From: Saccharopolyspora sp. NFXS83
GTDB taxonomy: Bacteria > Actinomycetota > Actinomycetes > Mycobacteriales > Pseudonocardiaceae
DNA length: 64,000 nucleotides
NCBI RefSeq assembly: GCF_026241095.1
Contig: NZ_JAPFGB010000032.1
Location: 1 to 64,000 of the forward strand
Direction of reading: 5' to 3'
Made by a program: the position numbers and the translations under genes. This document shows positions 1 through 9,000 of the stretch, piece by piece; position 1 is the first letter of the stretch; every line of letters starts with the position of its first letter. The notes under the pieces are model-generated. The model searched no databases. It saw only the letters and a list, made by a program, of their open reading frames with translations, and was not told where the DNA came from.

Positions 1-131
1 GCATAGCCCACGTCGAAAAGCCGACCACCCGCGGGTTCTCAGCGGCTTCCTCGCTGCGGGATCTTTTTCCCGAGTAGCTCCGCCACGAGGGAAAAAGCTG
101 TCCTCGCGAGGAAGCCGCTGAGGTTCCGCCA
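1..131. repeat. Palindromic repeat family 1, copy A (continues off left edge)
   Basis: The copy has a 17-bp perfect inverted repeat, arms 38-54 and 106-122 (outer ends CTCAGCGG / CCGCTGAG). These flank a 51-nt loop with its own stem, CTTTTTCCC at 63-71 and GGGAAAAAG at 89-97. The left flank (1-44) matches the left flank of copy B at 34427-34470 with two differences, and the right flank CGCTGAGGTTCCGCCA is identical. The loop is present in copy B in reverse orientation. The element starts at base 1, so it probably extends outside the window. All three copies in the window lie beside gene 3' ends, so a role in bidirectional termination or a MITE-like origin are both possible. Confidence 0.85.
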
Positions 132-400
132 AACGACCACCAAAGCAAGACGAGCCGTGAAGCCCCCAAAGACGAAGTGCGGACCCCTGGAGTCCCCCGG
201 TCCAAAGGTCCGCACCCACCCCCACGTCCTCCCGGATCGCTCCGAGCGCCCCGTGCCCGGAGCGTCCGCCCCGACCGTCGCCCGTTCGCACGGGCTCGGT
301 CGGGACGGCCGGGTGGCAATCCCCCCTCGGATTTCCCCCAGTGCCACCCGGTGCGGGCCGTTCATGACGCTGACCCGCACGAAAAGCACTGTGTCAGCTC
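132..400. other. Intergenic, no gene recognised
   Basis: Short open frames exist on both strands. Their products are Arg/Pro-rich, have no recognisable domain and no ribosome binding site, so I read them as chance frames of high-GC DNA. Nothing else was recognised here. Confidence 0.5.
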
Positions 401-444
401 GGGCTAGACATCGGCTAAACGTCGGCTAAACGTCCATAGTGGAC
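401..444. promoter_or_regulatory. 11-bp direct-repeat array plus palindrome, possible SARP operator
   Basis: Two identical 11-mers, CGGCTAAACGT, lie head to tail at 412-422 and 423-433. They are preceded by a degenerate third unit, GGGCTAGACAT, at 401-411. An 11-bp period places each unit on the same helix face, which is typical of SARP-binding direct repeats. A perfect palindrome, GTCCA-TAG-TGGAC, follows at 432-444. The array sits just past the stop codon of the SARP gene at 466-3378, so its target promoter may be antisense to that gene or belong to a gene left of the window. Function is inferred from spacing only. Confidence 0.45.
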
Positions 445-465
445 ATCGTTTGAGCTGCCGGGGAG

Positions 466-3378
466 TCAGGCGCCGATGTCGTCAATGGACTGCAGCCGGG
501 ACTTGGCCTGCGCGGCGCGCGGCGAACCCCCGGTCTCGTAGATCGACAGCGCCGTCTCCCACCGGGTGCGGGCCACGGAGCGGTCGCCGCGGGACTGCGC
601 CACGTCGCCGAGCCCCAGGTACGCCGACGCCTGGTGCATCGCCGACCCGCAGCGCTGCGCCACGTTCAACGCCTCGTGATGGTAGCCCTCACCGTCGTCG
701 AGCCTGCCCAGTTCGATGCTGACCTCTCCGCAGTTGTTCAGCACCATCGCGAGGGTTTCGAGGTCGTCCGCTTCGCGGTACATCACCTCGGCCTCCAGCA
801 GGTGCTCCAGCGCTTCGTCGAGCCGCCCGTTGGCCTGCTCGACCTGGGCGAGGTTGTTCAGCGCGCCCGCCTCGCGGTAGCGGTCGCCGAGCGTGCGGTA
901 GGCACGCAGCGCGTCCCGGCAGTGCACCTGCGCTTCCGCGTAGCGGCGCATCCGGAACAGCACGGCACCCATGTTGACCTGCGCCAACGCCAGCCATCCG
1001 GGGTTTCCGGTGGCGACGGCGCAGCGGTAGGAGTCGGCGTAGTGCGCCAGCGCTTCGTCGTGCTTGCCGGTGCGGGCGTAGGCCACGCCGAGCCCCGCGG
1101 GCATCAGCACTTGGCCGACGGGGTCGGCGGCGAGCCGCGCCGATTCGAGGCCCACCGTGTAGATCTGGATCCAGTCCTCCCACGGGCAGCGCACCACCAG
1201 GTAGTTGAACTGGCAGCGCACCAGCCGCCACGCGTACTCGTGCAGCCCGTGGGAGTGGGCGGCGCGCACGGCGGCCACGAGGTTGGGCCACTCCGAGTCG
1301 AACCACGCCAGCGCTTCGGTGCGGTTGCGGATCTCGGGCTGCTCGATGGTGGAGTCGCCGGAGAGGTCGAGGTCGTCGCGGGCGGGCCGCAGGAAGCGGC
1401 GCGCGTGGTCGGCGACCACGAGGTAGTAGTGCAGCAGCCGGGTGAACGCCTTCTCGTCGCGTTCGGCGAAGCCGGCGCCGTCCTGCCTGCCGTCACCGGT
1501 GGGAGCGGTGAGCAGTTCCCGCGCGTAGAGCCGCAGCAGGTCGTGCATGCCGAACCGGTCCGCCTCGGATTCGGTCACGAGGTGGGCCAGTGCGAGCGCC
1601 CGCAACCTGCGGTACGCGCCGGGCGGGTCCGTTTCGCAGACGGCGGCCACGGCGTGCGCGGTGAACGTGTGCCCCGGGACCAGGCCGAGCTGCCGGAACG
1701 TGGCGGCGTGCACGGGGTGCAGGTTGCGGTAGGAGATGTCGAAGGCGCGGCGCACGCTGGTGTCGGCGTCGTCGATGTCCAGCGCGTGCAGCCGGTTGCT
1801 CTCGTCGGTGAGCTCGCGCACGAGGCCCGCGATGCCGCGGGCGGGGTTCGCGGCGAGCCGGGCGGCGGCGATGCGCAGCGCCAGCGGCAGCCCGCCGCAG
1901 AGCTCGGCGAGTTCCCGCGCGGCCTCGGGTTCTTCGGCGGATCCGTCGATGCCGCCCGCCCGGTCGAGCAGCGCGACGGCGGATTCGGTAGGCAGCGTCT
2001 CCAGCGGCAGCACGCGGGCGCCGCTGCGCACCACGAGCCCGTCGAGCCTGCGCCTGCTGGTCACCAGCACCAGCGAGCGGGAACCGCCGGGCAGCAGCGG
2101 CCGGACCTGCTCGGAGTCGCGGGCGTTGTCGAGCAGCACCAGCACCCGCCGGTCGGCGAGCAGCGAGCGGAACAGCGCCGCCCGGTCGTCGAGGTCCACG
2201 GGGATCGCGTCGGCGGCCACGCCGAGCGTCTTGAGCATGCTGGTGAGCGCTTCCCCCGGCGACAGCGGCGCGCGTTCGGAGTCGAAGCCGCGCAGCGAGG
2301 CGTAGAGCTGGCCGTCGGGGAAGGAGGCGGCGACCCGCTGCGCCCAGGTGATCGCGACGGCGCTCTTGCCGACGCCCGCGGTGCCGGTGAGCACGGCGAG
2401 CAGCGTGGTGTCGCCGCGGTCGCGTTCGACCATTCGGTCCAGCAGCGCCATTTCGCGTTCGCGGCCGACGAATCCGGCGACGGCGGGCGGCAGTTCGGCG
2501 GGGACCGGGCCGACGGGGGCGACTTCCCGATCGGCCTGCCGCTGGGTGCCGCTGAGCAGGGCTTCGTCGTCGCGCAGCAGCCGTTCGTAGAGGGTGCGCA
2601 CTTCGGGGCCGGGGTCGATGCCGAGTTCGTGGGAGAGCCGTTCCCGCAGCGCGTGGTAGCGGGCTTGGGCCTCCGCGCGGTTGCCCGCCCGGTATCCGGC
2701 GAGCATCAGCAGGTAGGTGAGCCGTTCCCGCAGCGGGTGCTGGTCGACCAGGGTGGCCAGTTCGACGACCAGCCGGTGGTGCTTGCCCAGTTCCAGCTCG
2801 GCGGCGATGCGCTCCTCCAGGGCGAGCAGCCGCAGTTCGTCGAGGTTGGGCCCGACCATCTGGTGCAGCCGTTCGGCGACGATGCCGGAGAGCACGGGTC
2901 CGCGCCACAGCTGGAGCGCTTCGGTGAGCAGCGCCGCCCTGGCTGCGGGGTCCTTGCCGTGCGCCTCGTTGATCAACGTGCGGGCGCGGTGCGCGTCGAC
3001 GCGCTCGGGGTCGATGCGCAGCAGGTAGCCGGGTGAGCGGGTGAGGATCTCGGGGCGTCCGGGCGCGTCGGCGTCGCCGTGGCCGTGCAGCAGCCGCCGG
3101 ATGCGGGAGATGTAGCCGTGCACGATGGTGCGGGCGGTCGCGGGCGGTTCGTCTCCCCAGAGGGTGTCGATGAGCCGGTCGATGGAGACGAGCTGGTTCG
3201 GTTCCATCAGCAGGCAGGCGAACGCGCCGCGCACGGAGGCGGAGCCGAGCGGCAGCGGCGACCCGTCGTAGCGGACTTCGAGCGGGCCGAGCACTCGGAA
3301 GGTGAATCCGGCGGTGGCCGGACCGGCGCCCTCGCGGTCGGCGCCCCTTCGATCGGGCGTTGCGCCCTGCCCCTGCAT
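466..3378 (-). CDS. AfsR-type SARP transcriptional regulator (BTAD, NB-ARC, TPR)
   Basis: 970 aa. The order is an OmpR-like winged helix (about residues 26-120), a BTAD bacterial transcriptional activation domain (about 125-270), an NB-ARC ATPase with P-loop GTAGVGKSA at 332-340 and Walker-B-like VLVLLDN, then TPR repeats in the last 270 residues. This is the AfsR/DnrI-like layout of Streptomyces antibiotic regulatory proteins, which activate promoters carrying direct repeats. The ATG at 3378 was chosen because the DNA-binding domain begins about 25 residues later and GAGG precedes it. A GTG four codons upstream is an alternative. The open frame continues far upstream, but that part runs antisense to the next gene and is not coding. 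No biosynthetic gene cluster is visible beside it. Confidence 0.85.
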   Translation of the reverse strand: MQGQGATPDRRGADREGAGPATAGFTFRVLGPLEVRYDGSPLPLGSASVRGAFACLLMEPNQLVSIDRLIDTLWGDEPPATARTIVHGYISRIRRLLHGHGDADAPGRPEILTRSPGYLLRIDPERVDAHRARTLINEAHGKDPAARAALLTEALQLWRGPVLSGIVAERLHQMVGPNLDELRLLALEERIAAELELGKHHRLVVELATLVDQHPLRERLTYLLMLAGYRAGNRAEAQARYHALRERLSHELGIDPGPEVRTLYERLLRDDEALLSGTQRQADREVAPVGPVPAELPPAVAGFVGREREMALLDRMVERDRGDTTLLAVLTGTAGVGKSAVAITWAQRVAASFPDGQLYASLRGFDSERAPLSPGEALTSMLKTLGVAADAIPVDLDDRAALFRSLLADRRVLVLLDNARDSEQVRPLLPGGSRSLVLVTSRRRLDGLVVRSGARVLPLETLPTESAVALLDRAGGIDGSAEEPEAARELAELCGGLPLALRIAAARLAANPARGIAGLVRELTDESNRLHALDIDDADTSVRRAFDISYRNLHPVHAATFRQLGLVPGHTFTAHAVAAVCETDPPGAYRRLRALALAHLVTESEADRFGMHDLLRLYARELLTAPTGDGRQDGAGFAERDEKAFTRLLHYYLVVADHARRFLRPARDDLDLSGDSTIEQPEIRNRTEALAWFDSEWPNLVAAVRAAHSHGLHEYAWRLVRCQFNYLVVRCPWEDWIQIYTVGLESARLAADPVGQVLMPAGLGVAYARTGKHDEALAHYADSYRCAVATGNPGWLALAQVNMGAVLFRMRRYAEAQVHCRDALRAYRTLGDRYREAGALNNLAQVEQANGRLDEALEHLLEAEVMYREADDLETLAMVLNNCGEVSIELGRLDDGEGYHHEALNVAQRCGSAMHQASAYLGLGDVAQSRGDRSVARTRWETALSIYETGGSPRAAQAKSRLQSIDDIGA

Positions 3379-3765
3379 GCCCCTCGACACCTGCCGTTCG
3401 CTGCGTGTTCGATCCTCGTCAGTTTCGGTCACTCGGACTCGTGGAGTCCACTCCCGGCGAAGCGGACACACGGTAGCGATCTTCGACCGGCGCCCACCGG
3501 TACCATCCGAGGCGTCACCCGATCGGCCGAACGTGATGGCACGGCCGCCGAGCATCCGGCAGACGTGCCGCTCACCCGACCGGGGCGTGCCACGGCGTTC
3601 GGAAAGTTGATCATTCACCGATCCGGCGCCGGATGCCAGGGTGCCGGGCCGCACGCGGCGACGATGTCCGCGGTTGCCGGATCGCCGCCGCGCCCGCCAT
3701 ACCGCCCAGTAGAGTCGGGCACTGATCGACCGCCGCCGGAGCAGTGCCCAGAAGGAGATCACCGC
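3379..3765. other. Divergent promoter region between SARP and ADP-ribosylglycohydrolase
   Basis: 387 bp separate two divergently transcribed genes, so both promoters should lie here. No convincing ORF, repeat or clear -10/-35 pair was identified. Confidence 0.5.
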
Positions 3766-4833
3766 GTGCCCACACCGTCCACAGTGGTCGATCGGGCCGT
3801 GGGCTGCCTGCTCGGCGGGGCTCTCGGCGATGCGCTCGGAGCACCGGTCGAGTTCCAGCAGCTGGACGGGATCCGCGCCGAGCACGGCGAGCAGGGCATC
3901 ACCGAGCCGCCCCCGCAGGCGCTGCTGGGCGACGCCACCCAGATGACGCTGTTCACCGGCGAGGGCTATCTCAGCGCGTGGACCCAGGGCAACAACGGCG
4001 GCCAGTGGCGACCCGTCGAAACGGTCACCGCCGCCTACCGCCGCTGGCTGATCACCCAGCAGGAGTCCAAGCCGCCGCCGGGTGCGACCGGACTGCTCGC
4101 CGAAGGCGAGCTGTACGCGAGCCGCGCGCCCGGGCTCACCAGCCTGCGCGCGCTGGGCGAGCCGGAGCTCGGCAGCCCGGACCGCCCGCGCAACAGCTCC
4201 AAGGGCTGCGGCGGCGTGGACCGCAGCACGCCGGTCGGTTTCGCCCCCAGCGCGACCATCGCCTACGGGCTCGGCTGCCGGCTCGCCGCGCTCACCCACG
4301 GCGGCGCCGGTGGCTGGGCGTCGGCGGGCACGCTGTCGCTGATCGTGCACCTGATCGCCGTGCAGGGCAGGCGGTTGCCGGACGCGGTGGACCAGGCGAC
4401 CGGGCGCGTGCTGCGCGACGACGGGGAGACCGCGGGCCTGCTCGCGGAGGCCTCCACGCTGTCCCGGCTGGGCGCCTCCGTCTCGCACGTGGAACGGCTC
4501 GGGCAGGGCTGGATCGGCCCGGAGGCGCTGGCCATCGGCGTGTACTGCGCGCTGGCGCTGCCCCGGCCGGAGCAGTTCCCGGCGGCGCTGCGCCTGGCGG
4601 CGAACCACTCCGGGCACAGCGACAGCACGGCCGCGATCACAGGCGCCATCCTCGGCGCCCGGCACGGCACCGCCGCGCTCCCCCGCCAGTGGCTGTCCCG
4701 GCTGGAGCTGGCCGACGTGATCGAACGCATCGGCCACGACATCGGAGCCTCCTGCTCGGGCGAGAAGTTCAACGAACGCCGCTACCTCGGCCTCGACCCG
4801 GCACTTCCGTCCCCGGATCACCAGCCCACTTGA
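3766..4833 (+). CDS. ADP-ribosylglycohydrolase family protein (DraG/ARH-like)
   Basis: 355 aa. The N-terminus carries GALGDALGAPVEF and the C-terminal part GHSDSTAAITGAILGARHG. These are the two conserved ends of the ADP-ribosylglycohydrolase fold, whose Asp residues bind the two Mg ions. Family members remove ADP-ribose from protein arginine or related substrates; the substrate here is unknown. The GTG at 3766 follows a good ribosome binding site (AAGGAG at 3751-3756). It is monocistronic: the upstream neighbour is divergent and the downstream neighbour convergent after 28 bp. No linked ADP-ribosyltransferase is seen; the sirtuin at 48954 is far away. Confidence 0.85.
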   Translation: MPTPSTVVDRAVGCLLGGALGDALGAPVEFQQLDGIRAEHGEQGITEPPPQALLGDATQMTLFTGEGYLSAWTQGNNGGQWRPVETVTAAYRRWLITQQESKPPPGATGLLAEGELYASRAPGLTSLRALGEPELGSPDRPRNSSKGCGGVDRSTPVGFAPSATIAYGLGCRLAALTHGGAGGWASAGTLSLIVHLIAVQGRRLPDAVDQATGRVLRDDGETAGLLAEASTLSRLGASVSHVERLGQGWIGPEALAIGVYCALALPRPEQFPAALRLAANHSGHSDSTAAITGAILGARHGTAALPRQWLSRLELADVIERIGHDIGASCSGEKFNERRYLGLDPALPSPDHQPT

Positions 4834-4861
4834 TCAGCGGGCACCGCGATCCGAGGGGCGA

Positions 4862-5737
4862 TCAAGGCTTCGACGCGAGACCGGCCAGCATCCTGGAGCG
4901 CTCCGGATCGCCGGTGAACTCCTCCTGGCCGTCCGGACGCCACTGCGGGGCGTAGACCAGGCCCGGCTCCAGCATCTCGAAGTCCCCGAAGAACGCCTGG
5001 ATCTCCGCGTGGGAGCGGAGCTGCCCCGGGTGGGTGGACTGCTCGTAGGCCTCCACCAGCCGCCGGTTCTCCTCCTGCTCCTGCTCGGTCGCGTCGGAGG
5101 TCGTCCAGTGCGACACGGCCAGCAGCGAACCGCTGGGCAGCCGCTCCCGCAGCGTGTCGAGCGCGCCGTGCGGGCCGACGGCGTCCTTGGAGAAGTGCAG
5201 CATCGACAGCATCAGCATGCAGATGGGTTCGTCGAGCCGGAGCACTCCGGTGTCGGCCAGCAGCGCCCACATCCCCCCAGGGTCGGCGATCGGATCGGCG
5301 CGCAGCGCGCGGTGCCGTCGCGGATCGCCCTCCCGGTCGAGGATGAGCCCGCCCAGCGACTGCACCACCGGGTCGTTGTCCACGTAGACGACGCGCGTGT
5401 CCCCCGGGTCGCGGGCCTCGGGCGCGGAGCTCCAGTGCAGCTCGGCGACCTCGTGCACGTTGCCGACGGTCGGCAGGCCGGACCCGAGGTCCAGGAACTG
5501 CCGGATTCCGGAGTCCAGGGCGTAGCGCACGACCCGGTTGAGGAAGCGGCGGTTCGCCCGGCAGTAGGCCTTCATGCCGGGAACGATCTCCACCACGCGC
5601 TGCCCGAACGCGCGGTCGATCTCCCAGTTGTGCGCCCCGCCGAGGTACCAGTCGTAGACCCGCGCCGCGCTGGGCGTGGTGACGCTGTCGCGCATGTCGG
5701 CGGGCATCGCCTCGACCGGGTGGTGCAGTGTGCTCAT
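4862..5737 (-). CDS. SAM-dependent methyltransferase, PF04672 (DUF574) type
   Basis: 291 aa, full family length. It shows the actinobacterial S-adenosyl methyltransferase signatures: ARVYDWYLGGAHNW near residue 25, then FLDLGSGLPT as the SAM-binding glycine motif at about residue 80, then VVYVDNDP with the acidic residue expected to contact the ribose. The family is abundant in Streptomyces and Pseudonocardiaceae, usually with unknown substrate. The ATG at 5737 has a GGAGAG ribosome binding site. It lies between the convergent ADP-ribosylglycohydrolase and the ectoine operon terminator and shows no operon partner. Confidence 0.85.
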   Translation of the reverse strand: MSTLHHPVEAMPADMRDSVTTPSAARVYDWYLGGAHNWEIDRAFGQRVVEIVPGMKAYCRANRRFLNRVVRYALDSGIRQFLDLGSGLPTVGNVHEVAELHWSSAPEARDPGDTRVVYVDNDPVVQSLGGLILDREGDPRRHRALRADPIADPGGMWALLADTGVLRLDEPICMLMLSMLHFSKDAVGPHGALDTLRERLPSGSLLAVSHWTTSDATEQEQEENRRLVEAYEQSTHPGQLRSHAEIQAFFGDFEMLEPGLVYAPQWRPDGQEEFTGDPERSRMLAGLASKP

Positions 5738-5880
5738 CCGCTCTCCTGGACCGCCCTATCAGCGGTGCCGCCGTGGAACACCGTCCACGATCACTCATCG
5801 GGATCAGTATTCCAACCCTTTCGGGGGCTCAAGCAATGTGTTCAGGATGAGCATGACCCCGGAGAGGGGTCGGACGCGAA

Positions 5881-5912
5881 CCGGCCCGGCCGCGTGTCGC
5901 GGGCCGGGCCGG
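5881..5912 (-). terminator. GC-rich hairpin downstream of ectD
   Basis: Perfect 11-bp arms CCGGCCCGGCC (5881-5891) and GGCCGGGCCGG (5902-5912) enclose a 10-nt loop 11 bases past the ectD stop. There is no clear T-tract, as is common for actinobacterial terminators. Confidence 0.65.
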
Positions 5913-5923
5913 GACGTGCCGCG

Positions 5924-6826
5924 TCAGCGCACGACGGCGGTGGTGTCCCGCGCGGCGACGAAGCCCGGACGCGGCCGGTCCGCCGCGAACGGCGCCACCG
6001 GCGCGTTGCGCACGCTGTTGAACACGATGAAGATGTTCGACCGCGGGAACGGCGTGATGTTGTTGCCGGACCCGTGCATCGTGTTCGAGTCGAACCACAA
6101 GGCGGAACCCGCGTACCCGGTGAACTGCTCGATTCCGTGCTCGTAGCCGAGCCGCGTGATGTCGTCCTCGCCCGGCACCCCCACCTTCTGCTCCTTCAGC
6201 GAAGATTTGTAGTTCTCCCCCGGAGTGCGGCCCACGCACGAGACGTAGGTGCGGTGCGCGCCCGGCATGACCATCAATCCGCCGTTGAACGGATAATTGT
6301 CGGTGAGCGCCACCGACAAGCTCACAGCACGCGGCGCCGGAAGGCCGTCTTCGGCGTGCCAGGTCTCGAAATCGGAATGCCAGTAGAACCCGCTGCCCTT
6401 GAATCCCGGCATGTAGTTGATCCGGCTCTGGTGCACGTAGACCTCGGATCCCAGGATCTGCCGCGCCCGATCCAGCACTCGCGGATCGCGCACCAGATCG
6501 GCGATCAGCTCGCTGGTGCGGTGCACCTCGAACAAGGACCTGACCTGACCGGAGTCCTTCTCCACGACGGTGCGCTCGTCGGCCCTGACCTCGGGATCCT
6601 TGGTGAGCCGATCGAGTTCCTGCCAGTACTTCTGCACCTCCGCCGGGGACAGCAGTCCCGGCACGGTGTGGAATCCCTTGGCCTCGTGCGTGGCCAGGTC
6701 GGTCCGCGTCGCCGGACCGGCGCGCACGCCGGACCACACGACGGGATCGGTGCGCTCGATGAATGCGGACTCGGTGCCGCGCCGAGTCGGATAACGATCC
6801 TGAGTCGTCACATCCGCGACGGTCAT
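5924..6826 (-). CDS. ectD: Ectoine hydroxylase
   Basis: 300 aa, normal length. It is an Fe(II)/2-oxoglutarate dioxygenase that converts ectoine to 5S-hydroxyectoine in the cytoplasm. The iron triad is visible: His150 and Asp152 in FYWHSDFETW and His251 in FDSNTMHGSG. The family signature HSDFETWHAEDG is intact. The ATG at 6826 has AGGAGG at 6835-6840. It lies 275 bp after ectC, separated by an intrinsic terminator and a leader hairpin, so it may be expressed from its own promoter or by read-through rather than strictly with ectABC. Confidence 0.96.
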   Translation of the reverse strand: MTVADVTTQDRYPTRRGTESAFIERTDPVVWSGVRAGPATRTDLATHEAKGFHTVPGLLSPAEVQKYWQELDRLTKDPEVRADERTVVEKDSGQVRSLFEVHRTSELIADLVRDPRVLDRARQILGSEVYVHQSRINYMPGFKGSGFYWHSDFETWHAEDGLPAPRAVSLSVALTDNYPFNGGLMVMPGAHRTYVSCVGRTPGENYKSSLKEQKVGVPGEDDITRLGYEHGIEQFTGYAGSALWFDSNTMHGSGNNITPFPRSNIFIVFNSVRNAPVAPFAADRPRPGFVAARDTTAVVR

Positions 6827-6859
6827 CAGTTGCGCCTCCTTCGCGAATTACCGCCGGAG

Positions 6860-6886
6860 CGCCCGATTCCACGTCGGAATCGGGCG
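6860..6886 (-). promoter_or_regulatory. Perfect hairpin in the ectD 5' leader
   Basis: CGCCCGATTCC (6860-6870) and GGAATCGGGCG (6876-6886) form a perfect 11-bp stem with a 5-nt loop, ending about 33 nt upstream of the ectD start. It could be an RNA leader structure or a dyad operator. It is not followed by a T-run in the minus direction. Confidence 0.5.
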
Positions 6887-7032
6887 CCATTTCTCGGTTC
6901 CTCGGTCGGTGGCCGTTCCCCTCTTCAGGGATACGTGTCGCACACCGCGGCAGGCAACCAGACAGTTCTGGGCTACCCGACCGCCGCGGTCATTACTCAT
7001 GCGCTCCGGCGAGGTTCCGCGAGGAGGGCATG

Positions 7033-7072
7033 AAAAACCGCCCACGGGCCGCGGGCAGCGGCTCGTGGGCGG
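7033..7072 (-). terminator. Intrinsic terminator after ectC
   Basis: On the minus strand a 9-bp stem (CCGCCCACG at 7064-7072 read as its complement, pairing with 7038-7046) is followed directly by TTTTT (complement of 7033-7037). This is the textbook rho-independent layout and lies 29 bp after the ectC stop. Confidence 0.8.
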
Positions 7073-7101
7073 TGCGGCGGGAACGCCAGGTCGATACCTG
7101 G

Positions 7102-7491
7102 TCAGTCCTCCACGATCAGCGGGTACACGCCGTTCTCGTCGTGCACCTCGCGGCCGGTCACCGGCGGGTTGAACACGCAGACCGTGCGGATGTCGGTCTT
7201 GGGGCGGACCTGGTGCTTGTCGTGGTCGTTGAGCATGTACAACGTGCCCGGCTTGAGCTGGTGGATCTCACCGGTGGACTTGTTCTCGAGCTCGCCCTCG
7301 CCCTCGTAGACGAAGACCGCCTCGATGTGGTTGGCGTACCAGAAGTCGTTCACGGTTCCGGCGTAGAGGGTGGTCTCGTGCACCGAGAAGCCGACCTTCT
7401 CCCGTGCCAGCACGATGCGCTTGCTGCGCCAGTTCTCGGTCTGGATGTCGTCGTCGGTGTTCTCGACCTCTTCGAGGCTGCGGACGAACAC
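7102..7491 (-). CDS. ectC: L-ectoine synthase
   Basis: 129 aa, the expected length. It is a cupin-fold enzyme that cyclises N-gamma-acetyl-2,4-diaminobutyrate to ectoine. The conserved family start MFVRSLEEV and the core [14 protein letters not shown] followed by LNDHDKH are present. Translation begins at a GTG (7491) preceded by GGAGGG, which agrees with the conserved N-terminus. It is third in ectABC, 84 bp after ectB with a stable hairpin in between, and is followed by an intrinsic terminator. Confidence 0.96.
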   Translation of the reverse strand: MFVRSLEEVENTDDDIQTENWRSKRIVLAREKVGFSVHETTLYAGTVNDFWYANHIEAVFVYEGEGELENKSTGEIHQLKPGTLYMLNDHDKHQVRPKTDIRTVCVFNPPVTGREVHDENGVYPLIVED

Positions 7492-7528
7492 AATGCCCTC
7501 CTTCGTGGTGCCGGTGGTGCCGTACGAG

Positions 7529-7559
7529 ACGGCCGGCCCGGAAGTGCGGGACCGGCCGT
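7529..7559 (-). promoter_or_regulatory. Stable intercistronic hairpin between ectB and ectC
   Basis: ACGGCCGG (7529-7536) pairs with CCGGCCGT (7552-7559). An inner CCCG/CGGG pair extends the stem past a 1-nt bulge. It has no T-tract, so partial termination or mRNA 3'-end stabilisation that sets ectB:ectC ratios is more likely than full termination. Confidence 0.5.
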
Positions 7560-7575
7560 CGCGTGCGTTGTTGGA

Positions 7576-8823
7576 TCAGGCAAGCACAGCTTGCACCGAA
7601 TCGACGATGATCTGAAGCCCCTGTTCGAGCTCTTCATCCGACACGGTCAGCGGCGGCATGATCTTGATCACTTCGCTCTGCGGGCCGGAGGTCTCCAAGA
7701 TCAGCTTCCGGTCGAACGCCGCCTTGGAGATCTTGCCCGCCGTCTCCGGGTCCTCGAATCCGAGGCCGCGGGCGAGGCCGCGGCCCTTCGCCTGGGCGCC
7801 CTCGTACTTGTCGGCGATCTCGCCGATGACCTGGCCGACGCGCTCGCCCTTGGCGATGGTGCTCTTCTGCAGCGCGTCGTCGCTCCAGTACAGCTTCAGC
7901 GCCTCGGACGCGGTCACGAACGCGGGGTTGTTGCCGCGGAACGTGCCGTTGTGCTCGCCGGGCTCCCACACGTCGTGCTCGGACTTGATCAACGTCAGGG
8001 CCAGCGGCATGCCGTAGCCACCGATGGACTTGGACAGGCAGACGATGTCCGGGGTGATGCCGGCCTCTTCGAAGCTGAAGAACGGGCCGGTGCGCCCGCA
8101 GCCCATCTGCACGTCGTCGACGATGAGCAGCATGCCGTGCTTGTCGCACAGCTCGCGCAGGCCGCGCAGCCACTCCGGGCGGGACGAGTTGATGCCGCCC
8201 TCGCCCTGCAAGGTCTCCACGATCACCGCTGCGGGCTCGTTCAGACCGGATCCGCTGTCCTCGAGCAGCCGCTCGAAGTACAGGAAGTCCGGGTACTGCC
8301 CGTCGAAGTAGTTGTCGTAGGGCATCGGCGTGGAGTGCACCAGCGGGATGCCCGCGCCGCCGCGCTTCATCGAGTTGCCCGTCACCGACAGCGACCCGAG
8401 GGTCATGCCGTGGAACGCGTTGGTGAAGCTGATGATCGACTCACGGCCGGTGATCTTGCGGACCAGCTTGAGCGCGGACTCCACGGAGTTGGTGCCCGTC
8501 GGCCCGGGGAACTGGACCTTGTAGTCCAGCCCGCGCGGTTTGAGCAGCTTCTCGTCGATGGTCTCCAGGAACTCCCGCTTGGCCGCGGTCGCCTGGTCGA
8601 GCCCGTGCGTGACGCCGTCGCGCTCGATGTACTCGATCAGCTTGCGCTTGAGCAGCGGGTTGTTGTGGCCGTAGTTCAGCGCGCCGGCGCCGGCGAAGAA
8701 GTCCAGGTAGGGCGTGCCGTCCTCGCCGTAGAGCCAGCTGCCACCCGCCTTGTCGAACGTCGTCGGCCAGGTGCGGCTGTAACTGCGGACCTCGGATTCG
8801 AGGCTTGCGAAGATATCGTTCAC
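7576..8823 (-). CDS. ectB: Diaminobutyrate-2-oxoglutarate transaminase
   Basis: 415 aa, class-III aminotransferase. It makes L-2,4-diaminobutyrate from aspartate semialdehyde with glutamate as donor, the first ectoine-specific step. The PLP lysine is Lys265 in [10 protein letters not shown], and the cofactor Asp lies in [15 protein letters not shown]. The family opening [16 protein letters not shown] supports the GTG start at 8823, which has GGAGG just upstream. Open frame further upstream has no family similarity. The gap from ectA is 177 bp with no promoter that I can assign. Confidence 0.95.
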   Translation of the reverse strand: MNDIFASLESEVRSYSRTWPTTFDKAGGSWLYGEDGTPYLDFFAGAGALNYGHNNPLLKRKLIEYIERDGVTHGLDQATAAKREFLETIDEKLLKPRGLDYKVQFPGPTGTNSVESALKLVRKITGRESIISFTNAFHGMTLGSLSVTGNSMKRGGAGIPLVHSTPMPYDNYFDGQYPDFLYFERLLEDSGSGLNEPAAVIVETLQGEGGINSSRPEWLRGLRELCDKHGMLLIVDDVQMGCGRTGPFFSFEEAGITPDIVCLSKSIGGYGMPLALTLIKSEHDVWEPGEHNGTFRGNNPAFVTASEALKLYWSDDALQKSTIAKGERVGQVIGEIADKYEGAQAKGRGLARGLGFEDPETAGKISKAAFDRKLILETSGPQSEVIKIMPPLTVSDEELEQGLQIIVDSVQAVLA

Positions 8824-9000
8824 GATCCTCCGTTCGCGGCGGCCGAAGCGGCCACCGGCTGCAAATCGGTCATGGTCCCCGCCGGGGAGACCTGCCGGTC
8901 GGAACTCGATTCGTCTGTGCGGCGCGGTCGGCGGATGACCCCGCCCCCGCACGTTCCCCGCCACCGGCTCCCACCGAGAGCCGCGCGGGACGTGCTCGCG

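Noticed and set aside
39-389. 116-aa minus-strand ORF over repeat copy A
   Set aside because: It reads through the palindromic repeat and has no conserved features.
634-3036. 800-aa plus-strand frame opposite the SARP gene
   Set aside because: The product is low-complexity (His/Gln/Arg/Val-rich) with no motif. It is a typical antisense frame of high-GC coding DNA, as are the long frames opposite otsB, speE and clpC.
3379-4821. N-terminal extension of the SARP frame (1451 aa in total)
   Set aside because: The extension lies antisense to the ADP-ribosylglycohydrolase gene and is Ala/Arg-rich without family motifs; the conserved protein starts at 3378.
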